From Purshia tridentata (Eukaryota > Streptophyta > Magnoliopsida > Rosales > Rosaceae), in NCBI GenBank assembly GCA_003254885.1, contig QANT01005717.1:19909-83908 (forward strand): a stretch of DNA of 64,000 nucleotides, in the 5' to 3' direction. Below, in pieces: positions 1-12,895 of this stretch (the stretch's first letter is position 1; each line of letters starts with the position of its first letter). Both the position numbers and the translations under genes were made by a program. Under the pieces are notes generated by a model. That model worked only from the letters and a program-made list of their open reading frames with translations, had not been told where the DNA came from and ran no database searches.

Positions 1-3000
1 ATACTGTGGTACAGGGTCAGAGAGACGGTGGTGCAAGCCCTGGGTCCGATTCCAATTCAACTTATCATAGTCTTCACATGGAGGACACTTTGAGAGCTCA
101 GCAAATGAACAGGGTTATGGTAAGTGGAGGATTGGGGGAAGGTATTGTTGGGCAGGGAGTTGAGGCTCGACCCAGGGTCCAAGGGCTAGTAGATCCTCTT
201 GTTGGAACACCTCATTCAGAAGCATCTGGGCTCTCTCAGAATTCTGAGTCAAAACGTGAAAATGAGAGAATTAGTGTTCAACTAGGTGATCATACGATGA
301 TTTCAGCTCCCCATGGTGTTATCAGGAGGGCAGGTGATCCACAGTCACCAAATGGTGCATTCATGGGTACTATTCCACAGCGTTGTCAAGACAATGCTTT
401 ACAGAAACATTCTGTGCCAGCACAATACCAGGTTAAACAGGAAGATTTGGTTAACAATCCTGTTGATCAGGATGTGCCTCTTGTTGGAGGTACGCCTGTT
501 CAAACTTCAGAATGCCTGGTTCATGAATCTCCAAAAGTCTATCCCAAAAAATTTATTGGAATTGTTCCAAAAGACGACAATGTAGACACTTGCATTTCCT
601 ATGATCATCTGAGACAAATCGACGGGAGATTGGAAAACCTCAAGCTAAGCCCCACTGAGATTTATGTTAATCATGAGCATGGTAAGTCGCCTGTTGATAC
701 ACCTAGAATGGAAGACAGCTTTGATCATAAACCACCACAAGTTGGGGGGAGGGAGGTGCCTCTAGATAATACCGTTGAAAAATTTGAAATGAATCACTTC
801 AAACCAACTGAATTGCTGGCTCCTTACTCTACTGAAGTCTCACATGCGCATAGTACACAGCCAGTAGAATACTTTGAGGCGGCACAACCACCTTTGTGGG
901 GAAATCCTGAATCTTATCCACAATCAAGAATTGGATTCCATGCCCTGGATTCTTATGAATTTCAGTATGGCAACCCTGTTGTGTCCACCCATCTAACTAA
1001 TAGAATTCAGCCTCCTGCTGAATGGAAGGATGAGAACTTAAGATCCCAGCCCATGATGTTACCTACTGATGTGGAAGTTATTACCTCGAATGGTAATGTA
1101 CCCTCTTCCTTTTCTCCACCTATGAGAACTAGTGATGTCCAGGACTCCTCAAACTCATTATTCAGCAATCAGGATCCTTGGAATTTGCGCCACGATACTC
1201 ATCTTCCTCCCCCTAGACCTACCAAAATAGTATTAAAAAAAGAACCCTTTGAAATTAGGGACCCCCTGGGTGGAAATAGTGGGGAACTAAGTACAGAAAT
1301 GCGAATGGAGGATGGAGGGCAGCAGCCACTAGGCAATTTGAACAAGGATCATAGTTCAGAGCATGCCCGGCCTTCCAAAGGTCAGTCAAATGCTGATTTA
1401 TATTTACTTTATACATAAGTTAATTACTTATTTAGGATGGAAGTTAATTTTTTTTTGCTTCTTTGTCATAGGATCAACGGAGGATCAGATCAAGCAAGAG
1501 CTTCAAGCTGTTGCTGAGGGTGTAGCTGCCTCAGTTTTTCAGCCATCTACGCTGTCAAATCCTGGCTTACATGATAAAGATGAGTCTGCTTTTGAATCCA
1601 ATCAAGATGAAGAGGTTCAAAACACAGTCACACATATTTTTAATCTATCTTCTGACCCCTCTCCAACTACACTTGTGCTAATTTCCATTTTCTATTTCAG
1701 GATGCCAAGACAAAAATTCCAGATAAGGCGAATCTGGGTTTTCCAGTATCAGATGGCATCGGTCGGTTGCAGGTTGAAAATTTGGTTTTCTATTTTTCCT
1801 CATTATGATGTTGTGCGGTTAACTTGTCTCATTACCTATTTGCTCTTGTGGCAGATTATAAAGAACAGTGACCTTGAAGAGCTGAGAGAACTGGGTTCTG
1901 GAACCTTTGGTACTGTTTATCATGGAAAATGGAGGGGCACTGATGTTGCAATCAAACGAATCAGTGATAGGTGTTTTGCTGGGAAGCCTTCAGAACAGGA
2001 GCGCATGGTTGGTCTTTTCATTGCACTAGTTGCCAAATACTATTAATTTTTATTCATTGACACATCTCTTATTTGTCCCAATATTGTGCTTATCAGAGAG
2101 ATGATTTCTGGAATGAGGCCATCAACCTTGCTGACTTGCACCACCCAAATGTGGTAGCTTTCTATGGTGTTGTTCTTGATGGCCCAGGAGGTTCTGTGGC
2201 AACAGTGACAGAGTATATGGTTAATGGTTCTCTTAGAAATGCCTTGCAGAAGAATGAGAAGTAATGTGTTTGTTTCTCTTTTTGTTCTTTGTATTACTTT
2301 GACTGAACTGTTGGGGATGCAGTAGTTTGGTATATAATTTTCAATGCGATAAAAAGCTGATGCAAAAGTAATCATATCAGGAGTCTGGACAAGCGCAAGC
2401 GTCTCTTGATTGCAATGGATGTGGCATTTGGAATGGAGTACCTGCATGGGAGGAATATAGTGCACTTTGATTTGAAAAGTGACAACTTGCTTGTCAATCT
2501 ACGAGATCCGCACCGCCCAATATGCAAGGTAAGTGACTGGAATGCCATTCCTTGCATTCTTGTTCTGGTCCATTTTGTGGTCAACATAATCTCTCTCTTG
2601 AAAAATGCCACAAACTTTTCCGAGTGCAGCATATGATTGTCAGAAGCATGTAGTTTCTGTTGACATGCTTTGTTAAAACCATTGATGAAGCTTAAGGCAG
2701 GTTCCTTGCACTGTAACAGATGCTAAATTAGATGATATAAACTTTAATTAGAAACTTAGCTTTGTCTATGCCTTTTTCCCCTTCTTTTTTTTTAGAAATA
2801 CTTAATTAGATGATAACACCTGTTTTTTTCTTTTTTCAAGGTGATAAAATTTATCTGGGTGATAATGATTTCTCATATGGTGTAGCATACTTCCTTTTGT
2901 TGGTCAATTTTGGGGTTTTTATTTTCAGCAGTATCATGGAAGGCACATTTAAACTGATCTAGTGTACCATGCTGTAGTTGGTTTAAGTGTGCGTTTCAAA

Positions 3001-3652
3001 GATTGTGTTCCCACATTTGCTTATGATGCCAGGTTGGTGATTTGGGCCTATCCAAGGTGAAATGCCAGACGCTGATCTCCGGTGGTGTGCGGGGAACACT
3101 TCCATGGATGGCACCAGAACTTTTGAATGGTAGCAGTAGCCTGGTTTCTGAGAAGGTTTGTGTTTTTCCTTCTTTTAATTTTTTTTTGAGTTTTTCACAT
3201 ATGATTGTCGCTCTCTTAAACCTTTTTTCATTTATATAGCATTTTTTTTTGGGGGTACACTAGGTTGATGTGTTTTCTTTTGGTATCGTGATGTGGGAGC
3301 TCCTCACTGGAGAAGAACCATATGCGGATTTGCACTATGGTGCTATTATAGGTGATCTTCAACTGCTTAATAACTTGTCACTTGTATAACATGCTTATTC
3401 CTTCAAGGTTTGCTCGGATTTATAGATGCTGATAGTCAGTACTTCACATATAATGCAGGTGGTATTGTGAGCAATACATTGCGGCCACCAATCCCGGAGT
3501 CTTGTGATCCAGAATGGAAATCACTGATGGAGAGATGCTGGTCTTCAGAGCCATCTGAGAGACTGAACTTCACTGAAATTGCAAACCAGTTACGTGCTAT
3601 GGCTGCAAAGATTCCTCCTAAAGGACAAAGCCAACTGCAGCAACCCTCCTAA
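1..3652 (+). CDS. Raf-like MAPKKK (B4 group), 5'-partial, kinase domain complete
   Basis: This is the 3' part of a plant Raf-like Ser/Thr protein kinase; the frame is open to base 1, so the 5' end (where this family carries a PB1 domain) lies outside the window. Exons read as <1-1380, 1472-1614, 1701-1772, 1855-2007, 2097-2260, 2381-2528, 3033-3155, 3264-3351 and 3459-3652, giving about 820 visible codons. The long first exon encodes a low-complexity regulatory region. The kinase domain starts near 1855, with the glycine loop [13 protein letters not shown], the VAIK lysine, catalytic loop [10 protein letters not shown], metal-binding DLG instead of DFG, and activation segment [18 protein letters not shown] and DLG are, as I recall, usual for the RAF18/20/42 branch, so they do not argue for an inactive kinase. 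Known family role: B4 RAFs act in osmotic-stress signalling by phosphorylating SnRK2 kinases. Two introns use weak-looking donors (GTTCAA at 1615, GTTGAA at 1773), though the frame joins cleanly. Confidence 0.9.
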
Positions 3653-5030
3653 ATGATCTCAGGCAAGTTGCTTTATCCTAAATGTCTGTACCGTGTCTTT
3701 GCCTGCCCGTTTCAGGCTGTTGGAAGATAACTAATGTGTTTTGTTTTAATGTGATAGGGAAGTTGTTTCGTTGTTCGACAAAAATTTGAGATGTTATAAA
3801 GTTGTCAACTCATTAGGTTTACCTTTTTTTTTTTGGTGAAACATAAGGATTACCTTTGAATCAAGTGTTTGCACGTTTTGACATATATCAATACAGCATG
3901 AGGATTGGATTGTATGCGTTTCTGTGTTGGCTTCGTTGCTTTGTTCACCAGTAATCGATCCATTTCTCATGGTCTGTGCACCAAAGGTTGTATACCACGT
4001 GCCCTAGAAAACCATATGGGGATTTTCATGAATCATGGGCAATGCTTATCAGGCTTTTCAATTGGCAAAATAAGTGCCGACTAATCTGACAGAGGCATAT
4101 CTTCTTCCCCTCCCCACTTGGGTTGGCTGAAAAGACGATACTAAACTCCAAATTTCCCTGGAACATGAGTGCTGTGAATTTTGCAATGAAAGTCCAAAGA
4201 AACTAACGCACTTGGTCAAACTTATTAAATTAGAGATCAATTTCTTAAAATATGTAACCAAATCGATTGTATTTTTTTCAGTTCCATTGGTTACACAGGA
4301 GGGAGGCGATGGAACGTTGACTTATTTTATTCTCAGCTCATTGTTCAATCTGTATAACCACTTGGATCAACTCTTAAGAGCCGTATTTTTTCATTTAAGA
4401 AGACGCGAGTTCCTATCCTACCTATTAAATTCAGAAAAAACTGCAATTTATTTAAGGTTTCTTAACCAGAAAAAGCAAAAAAAAAAAAATGGTAATTGCA
4501 AAATTTGGTATATCACGCAATTCGTTTGAAATTTAGACATCCCATAATGAATACGTTCCTCAGTCTTCACCCTCATCACCTTGTAAGAAATCAAAATTGC
4601 AATCTGTTTTCGGAAGCCTGAGGAAGCATGTAGTTTAGTTAGTTCTGTTTGTCTTAAAGTCTGATTTGGACATGTCAGTCTCCTCTGTTCCTTCCAAAAG
4701 AGAAAAATATCCAAGCAAGCATCGTCTTTCTCTGTTTGGATCGCTGCTTTTGGGCTTTCTTTGTCACATAATGTTTCTCACGGCGTCTGTTTTGGATTGC
4801 AACCAAGTCGGCAAATACTATTCACTAGTCAAACCCTTTATCTATCCACTATTCCTTGTTTTGTTTTATTTCTGAAATTTTGTAGGCTTTTCATCATCAG
4901 CATTATACAATGAGCTCTTTCCAATTCAGAGCATCAACCCACCAACCTCCGTTTCTTTGATATTTCCTTTTTCTCTTCTAAATTTAAGACTCTTCCATTC
5001 CAAGTCTTTCACCAAAGATTCTCTTCTCTT
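3653..5030. other. Intergenic: kinase 3' flank and promoter of the next gene
   Basis: No coding region is supported here. The first few hundred bases are probably the kinase 3' UTR. The pyrimidine-rich stretch just before 5031 looks like the 5' UTR of the following gene. The short reading frames have no recognisable protein signal. Confidence 0.6.
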
Positions 5031-5585
5031 ATGGCTACCCATGAACATAGACCAACCTTGCTTGTGAACCACAGTTCCCCCCTCAAGGAGTATGATCACG
5101 AAGAAGATATTGATGGCTATGAACACGATGCTTCCGCTGCCAGTTATGGTTGTTTCAGGCTCTTTGGGTTCACATGGCAGCGGCGGAGCAACGGCAATGA
5201 ACGTAGATGTTTATTGCAGCAAGAAGGGAGATGCAAGGAGATGGCATGGTGTATGAAGAGACTGAACAGGGCTAAGGAGCTTACAGAAGTATTAGGCGGG
5301 CCAAAGTGGAAGACCTTCATGAGAAAGATTGGTGGATACTGCAAGAGTATGAAGCAAAAGAAGAATGGATTTGCTGGAAAAAAGAAGCAGAAGAATAGGT
5401 TTCAGTATGATCTTCATAGTTATGCTCTCAATTTTGATGGGGGTGGTGTTAGTAGAGAAGGAGATGATGGTTTGGTTCTTCATTCCTCAGCAAGGTTTGC
5501 AGCTCATTCTTCCCATGAACAAAGTTCCATAGGCAGAGTGGTTCATGAAACCGACGTATCAGCTTCCATAGAATCCAAAGGTTAG
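5031..5585 (+). CDS. Small basic plant-specific protein (stress-induced-protein-related family)
   Basis: Single-exon gene for a 184-residue protein. The start ATG at 5031 follows a CT-rich leader and is the first in frame. The N-terminus is acidic and His-rich (residues 1-35). A central basic region (about 45-125) carries a Cys/Trp-containing stretch (CFRLFGFTWQRR), the segment LGGPKWKTFMRKIGGYCKSM, and a Lys cluster near KQKKNGFAGKKKQKNRF. This is followed by FQYDLHSYALNFDGG. The YDxxSYALNFDDG-like motif is the signature I associate with a plant-only family annotated as stress-induced or uncharacterised. The molecular role is unknown. No signal peptide or membrane segment is visible, and the Lys cluster could serve as a nuclear signal, which is inference. 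It lies convergent with the KNOX gene downstream. Confidence 0.8.
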   Translation: MATHEHRPTLLVNHSSPLKEYDHEEDIDGYEHDASAASYGCFRLFGFTWQRRSNGNERRCLLQQEGRCKEMAWCMKRLNRAKELTEVLGGPKWKTFMRKIGGYCKSMKQKKNGFAGKKKQKNRFQYDLHSYALNFDGGGVSREGDDGLVLHSSARFAAHSSHEQSSIGRVVHETDVSASIESKG

Positions 5586-6373
5586 ATTGGGTGTCCTTTG
5601 TGCTCTCTTCTTTTCCCATTTCTGATGGAAAATTTATGCCGTCATAAAACAGAACAGTCTAAATTTTTTTTTCAGTTGAAATTTTGGCCGAAAATTCAGA
5701 ATTAAAATTGAGGGCATGCCAGTATTTAGCCGGAAATTTGTATTACAGATTGCTCACTCTACTCAGAATTCAGAATGTGTACACAACGTAGTGAACTGAT
5801 ACTAATTTTCTGCAGAATGTAAATACAATAAACATCTATAACTGCTACAAACAAACTGTATTTATAACCATTCTCATCCATAGAAATTTAAATACACAAA
5901 GCAAACATTTAATCTAGAGGCGCTTAGTAAACAAAAATGCTATCGAGATCCATAGAAACGTGGTACAGAAAGACACTGATGTGTCGGGATGAGCATACTC
6001 ATCAGACTGGAAGTGATCAACGCAGACTGGAAGTGATCAACGCAAAAGATAGGCATCGGGCAGCAATAGTATCATTTACTAGCTAGACTAAGCTTTTACT
6101 GTATAAGAAATTTAAAGTTTCCCCAGAAAGAAATAGAATCCTTCCTTGAAGCCCATTTTCTGTATTGGCCAAATATTGCTCTCTGATTGATGCTAGACTT
6201 TCATTTTTCCATAAGTTGAGGACTAGTTAGGTGTTACATTTACTTGAACCGTTGGTTGTTGACATCACCTGCATCACTTATATTTTTTTCCAAATTACAA
6301 TTGGAAAAAGCTTGTAAGATTTGTAAAAGCAAAGCAAACTGATGTCAACAAAACGGCAATGTCTATTACGCTC
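5586..6373. other. Convergent intergenic spacer
   Basis: Sequence between the stop codons of the convergent small basic protein gene and the KNOX gene. It should hold both 3' UTRs. No coding signal is seen; a 20-bp direct repeat lies at 6003-6042. Confidence 0.6.
6003..6042. repeat. Exact 20-bp tandem repeat, two copies
   Basis: CAGACTGGAAGTGATCAACG occurs twice head to tail at 6003-6022 and 6023-6042 with no mismatch. It is probably a recent replication-slippage duplication in non-coding DNA. Confidence 0.9.
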
Positions 6374-8387
6374 TTACTTCTTGCGTTTGCTCTTCAAAAC
6401 AGAAGTTGTGGAAAGGTTACTGTGCCAGTTCCTTTTTCTTTGATTTATGAACCAGTTATTGATCTGTTTCAATTGCAAGCCTGTTTCCTGCACCAACCGT
6501 GCTTTGTCTTCCTCCTACAGGAAAAGAAAGCGGGTTTTAGATGCCATTAACAATAATTTGCAAAAACTGATAGCTAAAATGGGATTGTATCAAACTCACT
6601 GTTGGGTAGGGCCACTTGGAATGTGATTGCCACCATGATTTTAAGACAGAAGTGGTGTCACCTGGAAGCTTCCCTGCTCTTCTCTTGCGTAGAATTTCCT
6701 CTCTAATGTCTACAATCTTTTCCTTGTAACCCTGAGAAGCAAAGGTTATCACTTAATTATCAGCTACATTCTATGCCCATCTGCCAAATATACTAAGTCC
6801 ACGGTTCATACCTGTTTCAATTCATGCTTCAATTCTTGCCTTACGCGCTCCATCAAGGACCTCTCACTTTCAGTCGGAACAAGAGGACCAAATCCCATGC
6901 TATCAGGCCCATCCAGACTTCCATCGTACGAGTTGATGTCACTATCCACCTGGTCATCATCGTCGGACATTGTAGCACCTGTGCCTTCACCGGTGGATAC
7001 ACCTGTAAATGCATCATATACACTGTTTATAAACTAGCCCCTTCACATTAATGTAATCACTGTGCACGTACGCCTTCCTCTTTATGTGAGAGATCAAGTC
7101 ATAACTGGTAATTCCAGACTATGTACATGAAAGAAAGTAAAGGAGGATATGCTTTGTTAAGAAGTCTCAAACAAAAACAGTAATACACACATTTGAGTAC
7201 GTAATAACAGTGATTAAAAGGTTGTATATTTCTTTACTTTTTTTAAATTCTCTTTTCGCTGCCTAACATAAGAAGCACTTGTTGTTGGGGTGAAAAGAAA
7301 TAGAAATTACCTGTTAGGCTCTGTAGAGATTGCTCGAGCTCCCAACAAGCCATTACTGCTTCCATGGCATGAACTCGGACATGTTGTTGCAGTTGTTCTT
7401 TGAAGGAACAAAGCAATACAACATAGTTTGTCTACAAGAGAATGAGGGAAAAGGGGAAAGAAAATATCAGATGATAAAATAAAACCCATTAATAATAAAT
7501 TATGAATTATAATTAATGTGATTTTTAAGTAGATGAATAATTTGATTTTAGCTGGAGGATAGAGAACCATTACATCAACAAGACTTGTTATGTAGTTGAG
7601 AATAATAAGGTTATAAAGAAAATGGAGAGCTTTGTGTGTACTTGAAGTTAGTAGTTGATGGCAGAACAGATTCTAATTAATTAAGTGGGAAAATATGACA
7701 AATTAAAAGATTCTCAAAAGCACTGGAACTGGTAAAGTTGAATAATTGGAGAATTGAACAACATGATTCCTCACTGCCACTGCAATTATATGACATTCTG
7801 ATTATTAACATATCAAGCATACACTTTTCCAATACAGAAAACACTCATAAATAAATAATTCAGAATTTTGATTAAATAATTAAAATTAAACTCACCATGA
7901 ATAGATCAAGTTCTTTGTCATCCATGACTTGATCATCACCATTCGCTCGAAGCGCCGAGTACTTGGCCACCACGCGCTGCGACTGCACGAGCTGCTCGTC
8001 GATCTTCGGCAGCTGGTCGACGGGCGTGGCGATCCTCAAGCACGACACGTGCGCCGATACCAGCTGCTCGTACAGCGGGTGGCCGACGATGTCCGCCTTG
8101 AACCTGTTGCTCTCGCACCCGAGCTCGTCTTCTTCGTCCTCTTCGCGGCCGTCGTAGCCGCTTATCTCTCTCCGGTTCCGATCGCTGTAGTTGCTGCTTT
8201 TTCCCGAGGGGGACATGACGACGTCGTCGTTTCGGGAGTCGTGGTGGAGGAAGCTGTTCTGCTGGCGAAACGACGCCGTGGCGTTGTTGAGCCACGTCGG
8301 GGCTCCGGAGAGAGGCGGTGGTTGGTCCGTCGCGGCGAAGGAGTGGAACGCCATTTCGTGAGGGGTTTGGTGGTGGTGAAACGCCAT
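6374..8387 (-). CDS. KNAT3: Class II KNOX homeobox transcription factor (KNAT3/4/5 type)
   Basis: TALE-class homeodomain transcription factor, expected to act in the nucleus with BELL partners. Five exons (reverse strand): 8387-7896, 7431-7311, 7002-6812, 6731-6600, 6514-6374, summing to 358 codons plus stop. Residues 1-110 are low complexity (His, Pro, Ser, then an acidic run). The KNOX1 domain begins near residue 112 ([19 protein letters not shown]). KNOX2 is in exon 2 ([20 protein letters not shown]). The ELK motif ([16 protein letters not shown]) ends exon 3. The homeodomain spans exons 4-5 with the TALE PYP loop insertion (KWPYPT) and recognition helix [13 protein letters not shown]. The tail is short and basic (LKSKRKK). 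The start ATG at 8387 gives the typical MAFHH class II N-terminus. The segment [17 protein letters not shown] resembles KNAT5 as much as KNAT3, so the exact orthologue is uncertain; the symbol marks the subclass. Confidence 0.93.
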
Positions 8388-11300
8388 TTGAAAATTGTGA
8401 ATTACAAAAGCGCTTTTGGTTTGAGTACTTAAAAAGGAAGAAAAAGATTGGTCCGGACAAGCTGTTTTGGGAGTCTTAAAGAGAGAGATAAGAGTGTGTG
8501 TGTGTGCGTGGGGTGTTGAGAAATGAGAAAGTTGGAATTGAATGTGGATTAGCAAATAAGCAGGGAGAGTAGCACTGCACAGACGGGGAAGCGGAAAGGG
8601 TTTGGAAAAAAGCTCTTTTTTGGGAGAAGACGACTTTGTTGAGTGTTGGCTGACGCCAGGACCGAGGGGGGACGATCGGGCGGTGAGATCGTCTGACACG
8701 TGGTGTTTTTATTGGATGTCGTGTAATAAGACAAATATTGATTATTCATGATTGTAGTGTTTATAGACTTGTAGCTAGTAGCTACGTGACGCTTAGGCAT
8801 ATAGGCACACACAGTTTACTTTTGAGTAATGTTACAAATGAGTAATGCAATCTCTATTATTTTAACTAATTATTTAGTTCACCATTTCTTAATAAAATTA
8901 GTACATATATTTTTATTTGTTAAAAATATTATATTCTACTAAAATAATATTTTTATGAGATCATTCTATATATTTATACATCTATTTCTCTTATTATACT
9001 TATATAAGATCGTTATATGAGTAAAACAATAAACACATTATATATATATATATAAGACTGTCTTATCAAAAATTTTCAAAATTTTATTTGGTTTTTACAC
9101 TACATGTGTAAAACCTCTAGTCTCTCGATGTGATAAATGAATACTAGCATTTTTGTTTACTTATCGGTTTGGACCGTTTGGTGGATTTTGCTTTGGTTTG
9201 GGCGTATGATTGTCGTTGTGAGTGCCTTTTACCTTGTCTTCTCTAAAGTACTATTCAAGTATTTATGTGCTTAATATAATATCTCAATATTCTTTTTTAA
9301 AAAATATATTTCTAAATATTTTTCAGTAAGGAAAGACATAAAATCTAATAATATATTTATTAACATTATCATGTTTTGGAGTCGTTCATGTAAAACATGA
9401 CATTAATTGCCACATAAGGTAGTTAGATAATTATATATAAATATTATTACTCATTAGGTTAAAAACGCAATATTTCAAATAATACTACCAATTAGTTATT
9501 GTTTATGTATTTTTTTTATATTTAGTTATAAAAGGTTTAAATTCGAATCACTACTCTTTTAGAGAAAAAAATTATAATAATAATTATAGATTTCTTTTGT
9601 TTAATTTGATACAAATATTCATATACAGATTTTGTATGCTAGCAGGAAGTTTCTTTTAGTTTCAAGGGAAGTTCCACCCCTTGATATGCTCGAAGGACAA
9701 TAGAGTAGTCGACAATGAAAACCAATTACTTGCGGGGAAAAAAAATAAACAAAGAAAACCAATTATTTATTTATTTTAAGTTGGTGACAGGAAATTTAAA
9801 AGGAAAGTAGCAAGAAGGAGTTTTCTTCCTTTAACTCTTGGGATACGCTTAAGCAAAAGAGCTTTTTAGGACGAAACAAAATAACACCAAGTTACCAACC
9901 ATACAAATCTAATAAACTAAACCAATATTTGCCAAATCTAATATATACATGTAATGAATTATGGCACAAGTAAACAAAAAGGACAAGAGAAGATGGAGAA
10001 ACAATTAATGTCTTTTCATGTATAAACAAAATTATATTAATTTAATATGATATTAGTATTTAGTATGACTCACCTAAGAAACAACTTATGAGGATTATGA
10101 ACAACTATTTCATGAGATGCTTTTTATTATTATGAAAAGTGATGAGTGCATTAAATATAATCATAAGACATCATGATGAATTTATTATTATTTATGTAAG
10201 CAAATTGTTACATTAATGAGAAACAACTAAATATATAGTTATTGAACTCATTCATGCAATTGTTCATGATTCATCGTTGATCATAAAAAGCATGGGGAGG
10301 ATTAAGCACCCTAATAAGTTTTTTGGACAGTAGAAACAAGCCACTCAATAACTCTTAAATTAATCTATGTAATATTTATTGCTAAAAAAAATGGTTGTAC
10401 TGGTTGACACGTGGGTGAAGTCGTTAGATTTTCCTTATGGTACTCTGAATATTACAGCGAGCCAAAGACAGTTAACCAAACTCCCAATGACGCTTGCTTT
10501 TGTGTTCCTTCGTCAGTGGTCAGGACTCAGTAGTCGTCCCTACGCACAGCGACCTCAAAGCCGTACGTTAGCACGTGTCGGATGTATGTTTCATGGACCA
10601 CACCATTGTCAGAGAATCCTGTTCGTACAGCTGTAAAAAGGCCCGGGAGGGAGTTGGGGACCACCTGCAGCAGTTGCAATGCTATAATGCTATGCTGTGG
10701 AGTGGACAGCGTCATAGATTGAATTGGATTGGCGAAGGCGCTGGCGGCTGAAATCACAGGACCTGTTCACGCGCGCCTGTTTGGTGGTCCCCACTCCATC
10801 CCCTATAGTCGTATACTACTACTGCTACACATTAGTAGTGACCACCCTACTATACTACCACGTTTTACGTTAATGCCGAAAGAAAGAAAGAAAGAAGAGG
10901 CTTCGCCTTCGTCGTTTTCTCCTTGGCTCTGCACCCGTGGGGCCCACTTGGATACTAGTGATACAAACTCTCTAGCAGTTCATTGTTGAATTGAAATCGT
11001 GCCCATTTCAACTTATTGGACGTGGGCCCATGCCTAATCAAGAAATTTTTTGGTATTATCATTGTACCAACGATGTGTATAATATCATACTTTTAAAATA
11101 TATAAACTTACATATATTATGTAATGGTGTGTTGGTTTACAGTTTACACACAAAATATCAAGGAAAATTCTAACTACACCTACCTACTACTTGGTCGCCT
11201 TCCATATTAGTTTATATATTTTTATGATTGTTTCTTGCTCTATTACTCATCAGCCTATTTCATTTGATGACTTTCCCAACTACCACAGAAAAAGATATTT

Positions 11301-12895
11301 TTATCTTTGTTAAAATAGAAACTTTGTTTAGCATGAGTCCTAATATCTAAAGATCTTGCATCTTCTTGATTGTGGCAAAAGAAGATAAGGGGGGAAAAAC
11401 GTCACATCTTTAGTTGTTACTTGGATTGTGTTGTAACTTTTTCTTTGGGCAGATGCAGGCAGACCATGCAAGTGTAGGGTGGTGTCCCATGCAGACAGAA
11501 ATGGTGGGTACACACACTGGAGTGGAGATGCATTGGCATGGTTAAATCAGTGGCCCCATCTGTACTTTTCCCATTTTATAATTCTTTGCCAAGTACTATT
11601 CTGGCAACACCCATCTCCCTCTGAGCAGGCTAGGCCCATGCAGAGGTCAACGAAAGCCCAAATTCCAAGTTAGGTTAGATTAAGGTTAGCACAATTGGGT
11701 AGGTTAGGTTGGTCCGCCAAAAAAATACCAAATTGCAAGTCCAATTCTTGGACTCAGTTTGGTTTTTTCTCTCAACAAACTACACATAGCCGAATCGTTG
11801 CTGCATCAAATTATTTTTTAACCCAAACATAATATTCTTTAAGAAATGAAAGGCTCAAATTGAATATCATCATCTTATTGCACTTGTCTACTCGTTAAAC
11901 AACTGAGACAAAATATTTCACAACATTACAGCAACACCATTTAAACATGTATTAGCACAAAACTTTATCTAAATACCTTTGCAGGTCCTGTTAATCATTT
12001 TATAATCCATGTTATATATAGATATCCTGAATGCTGACACAAGAGTCGAGTTCAAAATAGTGTCTTTTAAGTGTCATAAACTATGTCTTTTAGAATCCTA
12101 ACGTATAAGTGTGGGATTCCTAATGTTTTATTTACCAATAATCCTTGCAAAAAGGCCTATTTTGTAAGCTTTGAAAGTAAGTGAACAATGAAGCATTCAA
12201 GCATGAGTTGTTTTGAAGTGAATCCAAAACATCCTCAATGTGATGTGAAAATTTTACTAAATTTCATGGAGTGATTCCAAGAAGCTTTTGGTGTAATGCC
12301 ATAATTCAGAGTGAGTCTAGATATCTTTCTCTTCATTTCTTACTCTTTGTATTACATCAGATCATACTCTCTGTTGGGTATATAGGATAAAAAATAAACA
12401 GAGTACCATACAACAGAGATGTTCTTTATATGAGTTGTATGACTATTAATCAGAAATGCACATTCATACAAGATCTCACTTATCAATGACCTTGATTGAC
12501 AATCACACAACCGATACTAGTATAACACACACAGACATAAATGTATAAAAAACAATCATGCTCTGTACTTGTGCAACGTCAGGATCATATTACTGAGATG
12601 ATGGATGTTGTTAAGAGCATAAAATGCATTGAAAGTGAATTATATAACCAAATGGGTTACATTAGGATCAGATTGAACACAATTTTCTGCCAGAAAATTA
12701 AACAAGTCTGGTACTTGGTCAAAGCATAAAATGCACGGAAGCATGTTAAAGAACTTAAGTTGTGCTCATTTCAAAATCTTTGCAGGAACAAGACTTACAT
12801 ACAATTACAGGGCTCTCACAAAAATATATTGAATCAGTGAACAATAAGAACAAATATATATATGTATATGTATATAATACACATATATGATTAAA
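8388..12895. other. Long AT-rich intergenic region between KNOX and CYP28 genes
   Basis: The first 250 bases or so are probably the KNOX 5' UTR and core promoter (reverse strand). From about 8.8 to 10.3 kb the DNA is very AT-rich with a short AT run near 9039-9053. A slightly GC-richer patch at about 10.4-11.0 kb holds short open frames on both strands without domain, splice or composition support. I see no gene, RNA gene or clear transposon here. Confidence 0.55.

Noticed and set aside
3042-3060. DLG in place of DFG in the Raf-like kinase as a sign of a pseudokinase
   Set aside because: As I recall, this change is shared by active members of the same plant RAF subgroup, and the other catalytic motifs are intact.
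7929-8432. 167-codon open frame on the plus strand
   Set aside because: It is antisense to KNOX exon 1. That exon has family-wide protein similarity, and the plus frame is only open because of its GC-rich codon use.
10379-10989. Overlapping open frames in a GC-richer patch of the KNOX-CYP28 spacer
   Set aside because: No domain, no splice partners and irregular composition; they look like chance frames.
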